Below, one piece after another: positions 15,221-25,028 of a DNA stretch of 38,425 nucleotides. The translations under genes were made by a program, and so were the position numbers. The notes below the pieces were generated by a model. It saw only the letters and a program-made list of their open reading frames with translations. It was not told where the DNA came from and did no database searches. The stretch's first letter is position 1. Each line of letters begins with the position of its first letter. This stretch comes from Bacteroidota bacterium (GTDB taxonomy: Bacteria > Bacteroidota > Bacteroidia > Bacteroidales > Prolixibacteraceae): positions 1 through 38,425 of the forward strand of contig JAHEYT010000062.1 of the NCBI GenBank assembly GCA_023251455.1, read 5' to 3'.

Positions 15221-18088
15221 CTAGTAAAGAAATAATTTTGTGAAAAATAATGGCATATTCAGGTAGCTCCAGGTAGCCTCAGGAATAACAACAGCCGCAT
15301 TGTACTTAGCAATTTTGGTATAGCCAGAACCGTTGCGAACACTGATATAGGCATATTTTAACCCGTCAAAACAGGCGCCACCGGCGTTTTTAATTCCAAA
15401 AGGGGTAATGTTCCTGTTGATGTTTCCAGCGACATTAATCTCCCAGATACACTCATTATCGTCGGCACACATCCACAGGATATGATCGGCCAAAAGTGGC
15501 TGAACATCTCGCACGGCCTGCCGTTTAGTGCCGGTAAGTCCATTGAAACGTGCGTATTGTGTTGGGTTCGATTTAAGCGAATAGAGCGAATCGTCGTGCA
15601 GTTCGGCCACCCAAATGCGGCTGTCGGTTTGTGCAATCTGAACCATTGCTGCATTATACCCGGAATACCCATCGATATCGGCCAGTTGGTTCCACATTGT
15701 TGCCAGGTTATTGGTGCGGAATACTTCTCCCTCGCTGGTGCATCCGTAATAAAAGCCATTGAAATGAATGAACCCGCGCAGATGCCCGGTGCCGTGGTCG
15801 AATGAGGCCGTTTGAACAGCTTCGTTGCTGACATACGCATCAAAAGTGTTATGATATGCCTGTGACCATGCTGCTGATCCGTTTGCACGGCCAACCAGTA
15901 TTTTTCCGTTGCAAATTCCAATTCCTGAAACATCATCCGGACCAGCGAAAACCTGAATTGTTTTGTATCGGATGTTGTCCATGTCTGCTAAATCGCAAAC
16001 GTGCAACTGCCCGTTATTTCCGCCAACGAACAAAAGTTTGTCAGCCTGATTGTAAGCGATGCAAGTATGTGCTGAAAATGCAGCTCCGGAGATATCGCCA
16101 AACACAGGCATTGGGCGCTGAAGTCCCTGAGCATCGACCAGGATAGGCCATCCTGATTCGGTTACGCCAATGAATTTTGGAGTGAACAGGCTTCCTACAT
16201 GTTCACCACCTCCATCGACTGTGCCTGTTGATGGGTTGAAAACATTGTCTTCGTTTTTGAATGCGGTGATCGTTACATCAACAAAGTCAGAATTATTGGC
16301 CTGAACCTGCATTTCCTTAATAAAAAACGATCCATCGCGGTCGAGGAATGGAATGTAGATTTCATTCAGGACTTTATAGAAAATATTGCCGGGGAATCGA
16401 AAATTAGCTTCAACCGGCAGGGCGTTGGCATAAAATGGAGCCGTGCGACGGTAGCGATTTGCAACCAGGCTTTTCCAGTCGATGGCCAATCCGCTTGTGG
16501 CCGTCGCCCCACCTGTATTGTTGCCGTTGTAGAACATCAGTCGCGGGGTGAAATTCTCGGAGTACTGCGAAAACTGGCTGTTATTTCCACGCTGGTAGGC
16601 TATCGGATAGCCGTTTTTGTGGGTTCGCAGGGTTGAAAATTTAGTCACAATTTCTTCCGTTTCGTCACCGGCGGGATTATACTTATAGTCCTGAAGGTCG
16701 ATGGTGAGCGGCGCCCACATCAACACATCGCCATCGTCGATGGTTTCCTGCCGGTATTCGTAGTACATTTTTTCGGAAGTAACCAGGCGAATTTCACCAA
16801 TTGCGGGTTCGACAATAGCAGTCAGATCGGCAAACACTTCAACAGAATCCTTGATGTCTTCTTCCCTTGAGCTGATATCGGTAAAGTTTTCATTGAATTC
16901 TTGATCATCCTGGTCGTGATCGAATTTAAACTTCAGGCAAAGGTTCTGGCGTTTACCTGGCAACCACCGGCTAACCCTGTATTTTGAAAGGTCGAACGGA
17001 TCCATGTCGAATAGGCTTTCGCGGTCAATATTGTCTATATCGTTAATTCCAGAGGGGTGAAAAAAAGTATTGGTCAGGTTTTGAGCAGACAGAAGCAGCT
17101 CGTTCAATCCGAGTTTTGGCAATAGTTTTTTCAGTTGCAACTTATCTGTACTCCACGCCATTTCGTCAACCTTTCGTATTTCAACCGATTCGAGTTCTGA
17201 TTCAGGTATATTCTCGTCGTGGTACGGATTATACAATATTGATGTAGTTACCGTGAAAACTTCGGCATTGCAAATGGATACGTTGTGGTAAAGGCACAAT
17301 GTCTTCAGGTCGTCATCGCTCTTCAGGAAATCGTTGCGCATGAAAAATTTATTCTCCTGAAGTATCTCCCGAATCAGCCGGTGCAAAAACGGAAACGGAC
17401 TAACAACGATCGCGCCTTCAGTATTGCGAAAGATCCCGGTGTGAGCGCCGTGGTTGATCCACTCGGCAGTTGAGTCGATTTTAACACCCTCCGGATCGAA
17501 AGCATTCACCATAAACTCAACGGTGTTTTCGAATTTACGGGTTAAGATTTCGCGCTCCGAATCTTCCACTTTTGTAGTTCCATCAGACTGGAGTACTGGT
17601 TTTTTCCAAGGCTCAGTGTCGCCTTTATCCACCCAAAAACCGGCATTGTGTAGGCGGATGGTGCAATACAAGTCAGCATCCGGATCGTAATTGGTTTTAT
17701 TATCGAATGTCAATTCACCCAATAGATTGTGATCGCCAATAAGTTTTTCGCGCTGCAAATCGCTCAGGCTTCGGAGTTCGCTTTGGATGTAACCGGAATA
17801 GCCTTTTTCGGTTGGTTTGGTGATAACCAGCGTGCCGAAGATGTACAAATAACCTCTCCATCGCAATTCGGCACGGGGAAATTTCCGGTCGTTTGATTTG
17901 GCCATTTTAGCGAACCGACCGGGGAACCCGAGGTAATTCCGATTGACATCGTTATCAGGAATGGTTACATCGAGGCACAACGGACCTGGTATTTCGTTGA
18001 AACACCAGCACGGGTTTTTATACAGTAGCGGAACCCCGAAATCGGGATCAAGGATTAGTTGGTTATTGGAAATGGTGAGTGTGAACAT
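15221..18088 (-). CDS. Large tail-tip/baseplate-like protein with propeller-like C-terminus
   Basis: The 955-residue protein has an N-terminal part (about 1-150) with short beta-rich segments such as PGRFAKMAKSNDRKFPRAEL and the repeated opening LTISNNQLILDPDFGVPLLY. A long middle region follows, and a C-terminal region (about 650-950) with repeated motifs like IAYNQADKLLFVGGNNGQLH, SGIGICNGKILVGRANGS and RGFIHFNGFYYGCTSEGEVF that look like beta-propeller blades. No signal peptide. Its length, position behind tape measure and fibre genes, and own late promoter suggest a tail-tip, hub or host-recognition protein. I do not recognise a named family. Confidence 0.65.
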   Translation of the reverse strand: MFTLTISNNQLILDPDFGVPLLYKNPCWCFNEIPGPLCLDVTIPDNDVNRNYLGFPGRFAKMAKSNDRKFPRAELRWRGYLYIFGTLVITKPTEKGYSGYIQSELRSLSDLQREKLIGDHNLLGELTFDNKTNYDPDADLYCTIRLHNAGFWVDKGDTEPWKKPVLQSDGTTKVEDSEREILTRKFENTVEFMVNAFDPEGVKIDSTAEWINHGAHTGIFRNTEGAIVVSPFPFLHRLIREILQENKFFMRNDFLKSDDDLKTLCLYHNVSICNAEVFTVTTSILYNPYHDENIPESELESVEIRKVDEMAWSTDKLQLKKLLPKLGLNELLLSAQNLTNTFFHPSGINDIDNIDRESLFDMDPFDLSKYRVSRWLPGKRQNLCLKFKFDHDQDDQEFNENFTDISSREEDIKDSVEVFADLTAIVEPAIGEIRLVTSEKMYYEYRQETIDDGDVLMWAPLTIDLQDYKYNPAGDETEEIVTKFSTLRTHKNGYPIAYQRGNNSQFSQYSENFTPRLMFYNGNNTGGATATSGLAIDWKSLVANRYRRTAPFYANALPVEANFRFPGNIFYKVLNEIYIPFLDRDGSFFIKEMQVQANNSDFVDVTITAFKNEDNVFNPSTGTVDGGGEHVGSLFTPKFIGVTESGWPILVDAQGLQRPMPVFGDISGAAFSAHTCIAYNQADKLLFVGGNNGQLHVCDLADMDNIRYKTIQVFAGPDDVSGIGICNGKILVGRANGSAAWSQAYHNTFDAYVSNEAVQTASFDHGTGHLRGFIHFNGFYYGCTSEGEVFRTNNLATMWNQLADIDGYSGYNAAMVQIAQTDSRIWVAELHDDSLYSLKSNPTQYARFNGLTGTKRQAVRDVQPLLADHILWMCADDNECIWEINVAGNINRNITPFGIKNAGGACFDGLKYAYISVRNGSGYTKIAKYNAAVVIPEATWSYLNMPLFFTKLFLY

Positions 18089-18115
18089 GTGCGAAGTGTG
18101 ATTAATGTATAATCA

Positions 18116-18151
18116 CAAATCTACTTTACAGGCCGGTTAGCAGAAAGGACA
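18116..18151 (-). promoter_or_regulatory. Prophage late promoter B (tail-tip gene)
   Basis: On the minus strand TGTCCTTTC (18143-18151), 19 bp, then TAGATTTG (18116-18123), a perfect TAnnTTTG. The ATG of the 955-residue protein lies 28 bases downstream of the box. Confidence 0.87.
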
Positions 18152-18161
18152 CAAACATATT

Positions 18162-18968
18162 CTAGTTTATTTCTTTTGCGGCAATTGCGGCATTAATAAT
18201 TACAAAAATTTGTTGGGCAATGTTTGCCATTCCTAAATTGCCGGGATGAAGTCCAATTCCTGAAACTCTCCATTTGTCTCTTACTTTAGGATATCCAACT
18301 TCATTAATTGCATAGTTTTGTCTGTTAAGTAAAGTGAGTTGAGATAAGTCAGCAACATAGCTATTGCTGCGGAGTGCGACTCTGTTTATGCTGTTGTTTT
18401 TTTCCAATGATGGAAAGAATGGAGTTGTACAAATGACAATTGGATGTTTTCCTTTTTTAATGTATTTTATTAGATCAACATATTTATCCTCAAACTTTTG
18501 TTGTGTATTAATTTTATTGAATACTACATTTTCTCCTAGCTGGAATATGATCAAATCTGGACGATTAACAAATTTATCAAGTGATTTGAAATTATAGGTT
18601 GAAAAATTCCGTTCAAAAACTGTCAGATTTATAACTCGCATAGCTATTTTACGTTTGGGGAGTAATTTTTCAGTCTTTTCAAACAACAAGTGTGCAAAAT
18701 CATTTTTTATATTGCTTGCCGCCATTCCACTGTTATGATTCCATCCACTGCTATCTGATGCATAATGATAGGTAATGCTATTCCCAATTATTAAAATTTT
18801 AAAAGCTTCTCCCTTTCTATTATTGACGGTATCTCTTGCCAAAGAATACTTTGATGTATTGAATACCTTTAGTTTTTCATCAATCGACGATATATCCTGA
18901 GAATAAATTTCATTGATAATAATAAAATTAAAGGCAAAAAGCACAAAAATTGTTTTTGAAAAATTCAT
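18162..18968 (-). CDS. Secreted SGNH/GDSL-type hydrolase (probable moron gene)
   Basis: The 268 residues begin with a Sec signal peptide (about 1-23, cleavage near IYSQ-DIS). SGNH-hydrolase blocks are visible: IIGNSITYH with nucleophile Ser64 (block I), QLGENVVF (block III position, GEN instead of GxND) and GLHPGNLGMANIAQQ with the catalytic His (block V). Such enzymes remove acyl groups from polysaccharides or lipids in the periplasm or outside. The gene is set between a terminator (19023-19046) and late promoter B, and has a host-like -7 box (TATATTTG, 18991-18998) instead of the late promoter. I infer lysogenic expression, for example modifying surface glycans. Confidence 0.82.
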   Translation of the reverse strand: MNFSKTIFVLFAFNFIIINEIYSQDISSIDEKLKVFNTSKYSLARDTVNNRKGEAFKILIIGNSITYHYASDSSGWNHNSGMAASNIKNDFAHLLFEKTEKLLPKRKIAMRVINLTVFERNFSTYNFKSLDKFVNRPDLIIFQLGENVVFNKINTQQKFEDKYVDLIKYIKKGKHPIVICTTPFFPSLEKNNSINRVALRSNSYVADLSQLTLLNRQNYAINEVGYPKVRDKWRVSGIGLHPGNLGMANIAQQIFVIINAAIAAKEIN

Positions 18969-18990
18969 GAGTTGTTAATATAATTAACAG

Positions 18991-18998
18991 CAAATATA
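18991..18998 (-). promoter_or_regulatory. -7 box of the SGNH hydrolase gene
   Basis: TATATTTG on the minus strand matches the Bacteroidota -7 consensus, 23 bp before the ATG. The TGTCCTTTC nonamer of the late promoters is absent 19 bp upstream, so control differs from the tail genes. Confidence 0.55.
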
Positions 18999-19022
18999 TA
19001 CTTTATCTACTATTTTTTGAAT

Positions 19023-19046
19023 AAAAAAAGCGACCGAAGCCGCTTT
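19023..19046 (-). terminator. Terminator of the tail-fibre operon
   Basis: AAAGCG (19027-19032) and CGCTTT (19041-19046) pair around a short GC-rich loop, and a T-run follows on the minus strand. It lies between the LamG gene and the SGNH hydrolase gene. Confidence 0.7.
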
Positions 19047-19057
19047 GATATTTTAGT

Positions 19058-19744
19058 TTAAAAAAATCCCTTTAATCGTGCGAATTCATTTTTTATTTCA
19101 GCATTATTCCACTTTTTCGGAGATATTTTAAAATCATCAAAAAGTACATTTCCTGAATAATATGGACTTGTTGAGTTATAAACATTAATATAAAAGCTTT
19201 GCGCTGTTGCGGCAGGATTTTGATGTGTTCCTGCGGATACAGTTTTATCCACTCCATTTTGAAATATACGAACGCTTGCACCAGTTCTAACTATTGTAAT
19301 ATAATACCATTTATTAAGATCAATAGTATTTGTTCCTCTTGTTGAACTACTTTGAGTTGATCCTGATTTGGCGGTATTAAATCCAATACCATCTTTTGTA
19401 ACATCACAATAAAATCCAAATGAATTATAAGGACCATTACCTTTTGTAAATAATACTAATGAATTAACATCTGTTATGGAATATGCCTTTATGTACATCA
19501 GGAAAGAAATAGTAAAATCAGATGATGTATAGTTGGCTATGTTTCCACAATTCGCCCATGAATTTTTAGCAAATTCAACTCCCGAATTATTTAAAGAAGC
19601 TTTATAGATTATAGTACCAGAACCTGTTGCATTCGTTCCTGAGACACTATTTGTTAAATTTCCATTGAATCTCCAAAACCCTTCAATCTGTCCGAATACC
19701 TGAAACGAACAGAATAACAATAATATAAATAGTAATTTTTTCAT
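19058..19744 (-). CDS. Secreted LamG/concanavalin-like domain protein
   Basis: The 228 residues start with a Sec signal peptide (MKKLLFILLLFCSFQVFGQ). The rest is a single LamG-3-type lectin-like jelly roll: EGFWRFNGNLTNSVSGTNAT, SSDFTISFLMYIKAYS, LNKWYYITIVRTGASVRIFQ-type beta strands and VLFDDFKISPKKWNNAEIKN near the end. Such domains bind glycans. The ATG overlaps the stop of the fibre gene by one base, so it is translated with it and probably works with the fibre (receptor binding or chaperone). A signal peptide on a phage tail component is unusual. Confidence 0.8.
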   Translation of the reverse strand: MKKLLFILLLFCSFQVFGQIEGFWRFNGNLTNSVSGTNATGSGTIIYKASLNNSGVEFAKNSWANCGNIANYTSSDFTISFLMYIKAYSITDVNSLVLFTKGNGPYNSFGFYCDVTKDGIGFNTAKSGSTQSSSTRGTNTIDLNKWYYITIVRTGASVRIFQNGVDKTVSAGTHQNPAATAQSFYINVYNSTSPYYSGNVLFDDFKISPKKWNNAEIKNEFARLKGFF

Positions 19745-22700
19745 TAGAATGATGTAAAAATTGATTGTGGAATTATGTATAATTTTGCTTGAAAATCTGA
19801 GGCTTTATTGGTTGCTCCGGCACTTGACATGATTCTTAAACTAACCGTTTCGGCTGCGCTGATGGTGTTAGTTGTTGGTCTTTGAGACCTTAATACCGTA
19901 TTAGTTGTCATGTCCGGTGCACTTGAAAATAGAGCGGTCGTATTTTTATAGATATTGACCGTTAGTGCTGCTCCTGTTCCGACTGCTGCAGTTTGTACCG
20001 ATAAGTCAACCGGAAGCAAATAACTTGCGGTTGGAATATCGGCATAAAACAAACCCTGAGAATAAGAGGCATCCGCAATCTGTTCCCCTGGAATGGTCAC
20101 CAATCTCATGTAATCAGTAGCCTTTCGGTTGTAGGCAATCTTAAAGTCCTTATCACCCGAAGCTAAATCAGTGTCAGTAACTACATTACAAGTAATCGTA
20201 CCCGAACTATTGGTGGCTGTTTTTACATATCCTATTCTCCTTGTACTTCCTGTCGAATTAGTGCAGGTAAATAAAGACATTTCGACTAGTTTAGCATCAG
20301 CGTCTGTTCCTGAAAAAGTAAAAGTGGTTGAAGTCACATACGATCCTGTTTTAACTGTCCAAATTTTATATTCAGCTCCACCTGTAACTTCAACCCACGT
20401 AGCGTTCTGACGGCCATACAATTTACTATCATTTGGTGCATCAGAAATACCACCTCCAGCTCCGTCTTCAACCCACGCATTGTTATTCCTACCGTATGTT
20501 TTTGAATCGGCAGTGGCATCTGATATTCCAACTGGAATTGAAATGTCACCAGCACCTAAAAGTGATGTGCTATTTATTGTTTTTATGGTAGTTCCCGATA
20601 CAAGAGTTGCCTGTTTTTCACTATCAAGTTCATTGATTGCTGACTGAACATTTGTAGCTGTAACATTTCCGGCAGCTGTATTCGTTACATAAGTTGAGTG
20701 TATACTTGAGTATTTTGCAGAAACTGACTTTAATGTGCCATTAAATGTAGTACCCTGAAGATTCGTGCCAACGATATTACTGCTAAAATTGTAATCATAT
20801 CCCGAACTTGAAGTGACGGTACAATCGTTTAAAAAGAGATTTGTAGTTGCTGAAACATCGAACCCATCACCTCCTGAACCTGAAATTACTATATTGCTAT
20901 AAGTATTGTTGTCGATTCCAAGTGTTCGAGAATAAATAGCATCGCCAGTTGCAGATTTTATATTAATTCTATCAAATACAATTCCGCTTGCCTTAACAGC
21001 GGTTGTATAAATTCCGGTTTGCACACCTGTAATAAATCCAGCATATAACCTGCAATTTGAAATAGTATTATTTGGAAATGAGGCTGATTGAGAGAAAAAA
21101 ATACCAGAAGTTACACCATTTATTGCAAAATTTGAAATATTTATGTTATTTAAAGAATACTCAAATGTTTCAAAAATAATCCCATACAATGTTGTAATTC
21201 CTGTCATGTTTCGATAATAAAAGCCATCAATAACGGCATCTTTACAGTTTGCATAATCATCAGCCTTTATGTATAGTCCAGTATTAGAACACCCATAAGA
21301 TTGTAAATTTCTGAAATTTCCACCAATTGATTTGATGACTATGCCAAATGAACCCCCAACTCCAGTTACATTTTCTATTGCCGGATTAATTACATTTTCG
21401 AATAAATTACCGTGAATTCCGCTTGAATTCGATTTGCAAAGTGAAATCACATTATTAACAACTACACCATATAGGGGTGGCGAATCTGACTGAAGCGTAT
21501 GAATACCATCATTCGCACTTTGTCCACCTGAAATATTATATTTTTGTGCAAACAATAGTCCATCAACAGCGATACCGCCATTGCTATTCGTACACCAATA
21601 ATTACCTACATCGATTCCTAAGTCTGTAATTTTGATATTTCCAGTTAAATTAGCGCTTGGAATAAAAAACCAGGTTCCATGAATAATTGTACCTCCAATC
21701 AATTTTGTTGGCTGTGAAATTGTTACAATATCCGTTCCTGATGTTGTAATTGTCCAGTCTGGCATTGGTTTACCGCTACCCTTAAACCACAGATTATTTC
21801 TCATTTTAGACTGAGAAGGTGCAGCAAATTCACCTTTGCCAATTTGTACTATTCCACCATTTGCTCCGAGAGCGTCTAAGGCTGCATTAATTGTCAAAAA
21901 AGGTTTTGAATTGTCTCCAACCAAGCCAGTTGCATCATTCCCCTGAGTATCAACAAAAACGATTGCAGAAAATTTTGAAGGATCGCAATTACCTCCGGTG
22001 ATACTGATTGTATCGCCAACTGTTCCGTTTGAATCAACAATCGAGAAAATTTTAGTAGTAGGGTCAAAATGCGCCGAAGTATTTGGCGTTGAACTACCGG
22101 ACGAACTTCCCCATCTAGTTGTGTCTGCTGGGGTAATTTCTGTTTTGTTCCAATAATTCGACAGCGAATCAGCTAATTCGCTGCGTTTTGGATACAGTGA
22201 CAGGGAATCAATAATTGACGATGTTTGATTTTTTAAATCGTTTAAAGCACTAACCAAATTAACCGTTCCTCCCGACACTGTTTCATCGTCGTTATAAAAA
22301 CATCTACCGGGTGATCTTAATGCCGTCCATTGTGCATTTGTAAAAAGAACTCCATTAATTCCTGTTGGAATTAGCGATCCATCACGAAAGCGTGACTCCG
22401 CTAAATTTTGACTCAACCAAATTTGTTTCCCAATCTTGATTGTATTATATACTTTTAAATCATTACCAACGTATTGAGAAACATAGGTTGTATCGTCTTT
22501 TATTAACCTTATTGGATGACCGTTATTAAGTGCTGAGTAATTGCGATTAAAGGCTGCTGTTGTATGTACCATTACCCTTTGAAATCCTAAAAATGATGGC
22601 ACATTTGCGGTAGTTGTCCAAAATGCAAAATGTTGATTCAGAAAATGATAATAACCATACTCTCCATCCAGAGATCGAATACCTGTGCCAACTCCGTTAA

Positions 22701-23754
22701 ATCCACTTGAATTTGTAGCGCCAGTATTTGGTGCATCCCATTGATAAGTACCAGCTTGCTTCAAATATCCACCGGCAGTATCATTAATTCCAGGCGAGGA
22801 GTCTGGTCCACCTACATATGCTGCAAGTGAATCTACTTCTGCAATCGTAGGAACGTGCCATCCAGGAGCTGCAATCTTCTTGCTTGACGTAGCTGTCCAA
22901 TAATTATATAAATCTCCATATTTGATCGGAATGCCACTTGTAACACTATCAAGTGAAACGGTTCCTGTTGTACATTCAAGGCTCAATAACCACTCCTGTT
23001 CAGTTCCGGTAAATCCATTATCAACGGCAGTTTGATATGCCGTTTTTCCGTCAGCTCCGTCTATTCCTGCCGGTCCTTGAATTCCTTGTGGACCAGTATC
23101 TCCGGTATCGCCTTTTACACCCTGAATACCCTGGGCCCCATCGGCTCCAACCAACGAAGCCAACCATGCAGATACATCGCCTATAAATCCATTAATTACT
23201 GCTATTTCATAAGCCGATTTGCCATCAAGTCCGTTTACGCCAGTATCGCCCTTGATTGTATAGGTATGATCATATACAAACTTCGCCAGCCCGGGAATTT
23301 GGGTAGTATCTTGAAGTTCGTTAGTTGGGTCAATATCCAGATCGTTACGGATATGGTTTTTAATGTACGAACTATCGGCAATATATGGATTGACTGGTAG
23401 TTTGGCTTTCCAGATTACCCCTGCTTCAGTAATTTTTGCAGAGTCGTTTTCAATTACAAAATTGGTGATCAGCTCATTGGTTTTTACCGTATCCAAATCG
23501 TTAACCAGATGCCTGTTTAGTTTGGTATAAAGGATTGTACTGTCGCGGTTGTAGGCGTTGGTAATGAGCTTAACACCACCAATACCATCGCTTACCACAA
23601 GCTTAACTTGGTTTTCTCCGGTTGTGAGAAATTTAATAATCTGGATCGGCCTGATTTGCGTTTCATACCTAATCCATCCTTTATAAGGATCTTGAGTCAT
23701 AGCCATCGCCAGAAATGCGATTAGTAAGGCCAGTAAAATTTTAAAATGTTTCAT
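19744..23754 (-). CDS. Giant tail fibre: collagen-like, FISUMP and beta-helix domains, with signal peptide
   Basis: The 1336 residues contain, in order: a Sec-like signal (1-20, LLALLIAFLAMAMT); an N-terminal region to about 165; two GKSAYEIAVINGF/GKTAYQTAVDNGF units flanking collagen-like Gly-X-X repeats (about 169-240); FISUMP-like, C-type-lectin-related segments (about 277-490) in the order C-terminal half (GWHVPT, SGFNGV, HPIRLIKD) then N-terminal half (IKIGKQIWLSQNLAESRFRD); a right-handed beta-helix (about 596-1010); a fibre repeat ATNVQSAINELDSEKQ; two tandem DA-x-x-DSKxYGRxxxxWVE repeats; and a C-terminal domain. This is host-receptor-binding architecture. It is in the operon driven by late promoter C. 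Confidence 0.82.
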   Translation of the reverse strand: MKHFKILLALLIAFLAMAMTQDPYKGWIRYETQIRPIQIIKFLTTGENQVKLVVSDGIGGVKLITNAYNRDSTILYTKLNRHLVNDLDTVKTNELITNFVIENDSAKITEAGVIWKAKLPVNPYIADSSYIKNHIRNDLDIDPTNELQDTTQIPGLAKFVYDHTYTIKGDTGVNGLDGKSAYEIAVINGFIGDVSAWLASLVGADGAQGIQGVKGDTGDTGPQGIQGPAGIDGADGKTAYQTAVDNGFTGTEQEWLLSLECTTGTVSLDSVTSGIPIKYGDLYNYWTATSSKKIAAPGWHVPTIAEVDSLAAYVGGPDSSPGINDTAGGYLKQAGTYQWDAPNTGATNSSGFNGVGTGIRSLDGEYGYYHFLNQHFAFWTTTANVPSFLGFQRVMVHTTAAFNRNYSALNNGHPIRLIKDDTTYVSQYVGNDLKVYNTIKIGKQIWLSQNLAESRFRDGSLIPTGINGVLFTNAQWTALRSPGRCFYNDDETVSGGTVNLVSALNDLKNQTSSIIDSLSLYPKRSELADSLSNYWNKTEITPADTTRWGSSSGSSTPNTSAHFDPTTKIFSIVDSNGTVGDTISITGGNCDPSKFSAIVFVDTQGNDATGLVGDNSKPFLTINAALDALGANGGIVQIGKGEFAAPSQSKMRNNLWFKGSGKPMPDWTITTSGTDIVTISQPTKLIGGTIIHGTWFFIPSANLTGNIKITDLGIDVGNYWCTNSNGGIAVDGLLFAQKYNISGGQSANDGIHTLQSDSPPLYGVVVNNVISLCKSNSSGIHGNLFENVINPAIENVTGVGGSFGIVIKSIGGNFRNLQSYGCSNTGLYIKADDYANCKDAVIDGFYYRNMTGITTLYGIIFETFEYSLNNINISNFAINGVTSGIFFSQSASFPNNTISNCRLYAGFITGVQTGIYTTAVKASGIVFDRINIKSATGDAIYSRTLGIDNNTYSNIVISGSGGDGFDVSATTNLFLNDCTVTSSSGYDYNFSSNIVGTNLQGTTFNGTLKSVSAKYSSIHSTYVTNTAAGNVTATNVQSAINELDSEKQATLVSGTTIKTINSTSLLGAGDISIPVGISDATADSKTYGRNNNAWVEDGAGGGISDAPNDSKLYGRQNATWVEVTGGAEYKIWTVKTGSYVTSTTFTFSGTDADAKLVEMSLFTCTNSTGSTRRIGYVKTATNSSGTITCNVVTDTDLASGDKDFKIAYNRKATDYMRLVTIPGEQIADASYSQGLFYADIPTASYLLPVDLSVQTAAVGTGAALTVNIYKNTTALFSSAPDMTTNTVLRSQRPTTNTISAAETVSLRIMSSAGATNKASDFQAKLYIIPQSIFTSF

Positions 23755-23768
23755 GACATTTTGGGTTT

Positions 23769-25025
23769 TTAAGTGAAATCGTAATCAACTAATACTTCAT
23801 CCTCTTCCATCGGAGCGACATAGAACTCGACATGGTCGTCTGTAATTGTAATTTCTTCAGCTGGTTGCTGCCGTTTGCCATTATGGAAAAACCTGACAGT
23901 TCCAGGCGTGGGACTTCGCCCCAGCGCGAAAATTTTGTTGATGCCATCAATCGCTCCGGTTGGTATTTCGTTGTAAATTTTATTTTGATTTTCGCAAGTT
24001 GGATAGTCAGCCAGAAGCCAATCGCCTTCTTCGGTTTGAATGATGGTCGTGATTTTCAGTCCATCAACGGTGTATTGCCACTTGTGCATTAGTTCGCCGT
24101 TTTTCGATAGCTCCAACAAATCGGGATTAGGCTCTTCTGCTAAATAGAATTCCTGATTTGTTCCGTCTATCAGGCCGGTTGGTACTTCGTTGTAAATCCA
24201 TTTGTCATCTTTCCATAAATCGAAGAAAATACGAATGGTTTCACCTTCGAGCAGAGGCAGCAGGACGGTAACTATACCATTTGAAATCACATATTTTGAT
24301 GGATGTAAGCGCGAAAGATTTCGAAAAACACGAATTGAAGCTATTATGGCCCTTTGCGGTAATACAAATTCTGACTGACCATTGATGGTGATGTAATAGA
24401 TATTTGTTACTGAATTCCCTGTAATTTTTGTCAGATTTGGAATAATCAGTGTTCGTTCAGATTCGGGATATGTTGTTGCCGTGAAATATTCGGAATGAAG
24501 AAAGCCAGACGGACTGGATTTAATAAATTCTGGAGTCATCAGGCAAACCATTTCATCGGAAGATGATCCATTCCAAACGCCTCCTTCGTCGATTTCCACC
24601 AGTAAACCATCGGCGGTACCGGTGCCAATCATTTGCCGGTAATTTCCAACTGTCCAGGTTTCGGTATCGTTTACAAATACTTTTCCGGCTGTGGTTATTG
24701 AAAGGAAATACTTTTTACCCTTGATGTAATCGCCCGAAACAATTCCTTCCTGCAGGAAAATGAAATTATCATCGTCGATGATGTCGCAAACAACTGCGGT
24801 GGCTTTTGCATTCGCTGCAGTATCGGCCTTTGCTTTTACCCAAAGCGGATCGGCCGGTTTAATGACGTCGCCAACCGTAAACCCATGCTCCTCCTGAAAA
24901 ACAGAATACACCTTGGCACGTGGGCGCCACAACCTCCGGATGATTTCGGAAAGCTGAATGTAGGTCACCGGATTTTTGCTACCTACTGCGCGGATCGTTT
25001 TTAATAAGAGGCGAAGTTCGTCCAT
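23769..25025 (-). CDS. Tail/fibre-associated protein with two repeat modules
   Basis: The 418 residues are soluble. The N-terminus (MDELRLLLKTIRAVGSKNPV) is helical, and the rest is beta-rich. The C-terminal half has two homologous modules beginning YNEVPTGLIDGTNQEFYLAE (about 274) and YNEIPTGAIDGINKIFALGR (about 350), a pattern (tG-x-IDG-x-N-x-x-F) common in phage fibres and baseplate connectors. It is 4 bp after the preceding gene and 14 bp before the giant fibre, so it probably attaches or precedes the fibre. Confidence 0.65.
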   Translation of the reverse strand: MDELRLLLKTIRAVGSKNPVTYIQLSEIIRRLWRPRAKVYSVFQEEHGFTVGDVIKPADPLWVKAKADTAANAKATAVVCDIIDDDNFIFLQEGIVSGDYIKGKKYFLSITTAGKVFVNDTETWTVGNYRQMIGTGTADGLLVEIDEGGVWNGSSSDEMVCLMTPEFIKSSPSGFLHSEYFTATTYPESERTLIIPNLTKITGNSVTNIYYITINGQSEFVLPQRAIIASIRVFRNLSRLHPSKYVISNGIVTVLLPLLEGETIRIFFDLWKDDKWIYNEVPTGLIDGTNQEFYLAEEPNPDLLELSKNGELMHKWQYTVDGLKITTIIQTEEGDWLLADYPTCENQNKIYNEIPTGAIDGINKIFALGRSPTPGTVRFFHNGKRQQPAEEITITDDHVEFYVAPMEEDEVLVDYDFT

Positions 25026-25028
25026 GGT

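Noticed and set aside
22330..22700. Diversity-generating retroelement target in the FISUMP-like segment.
   Set aside because: No reverse transcriptase and no template repeat are visible, and the segment is not enriched for AAC/AAT codons at putative variable positions.
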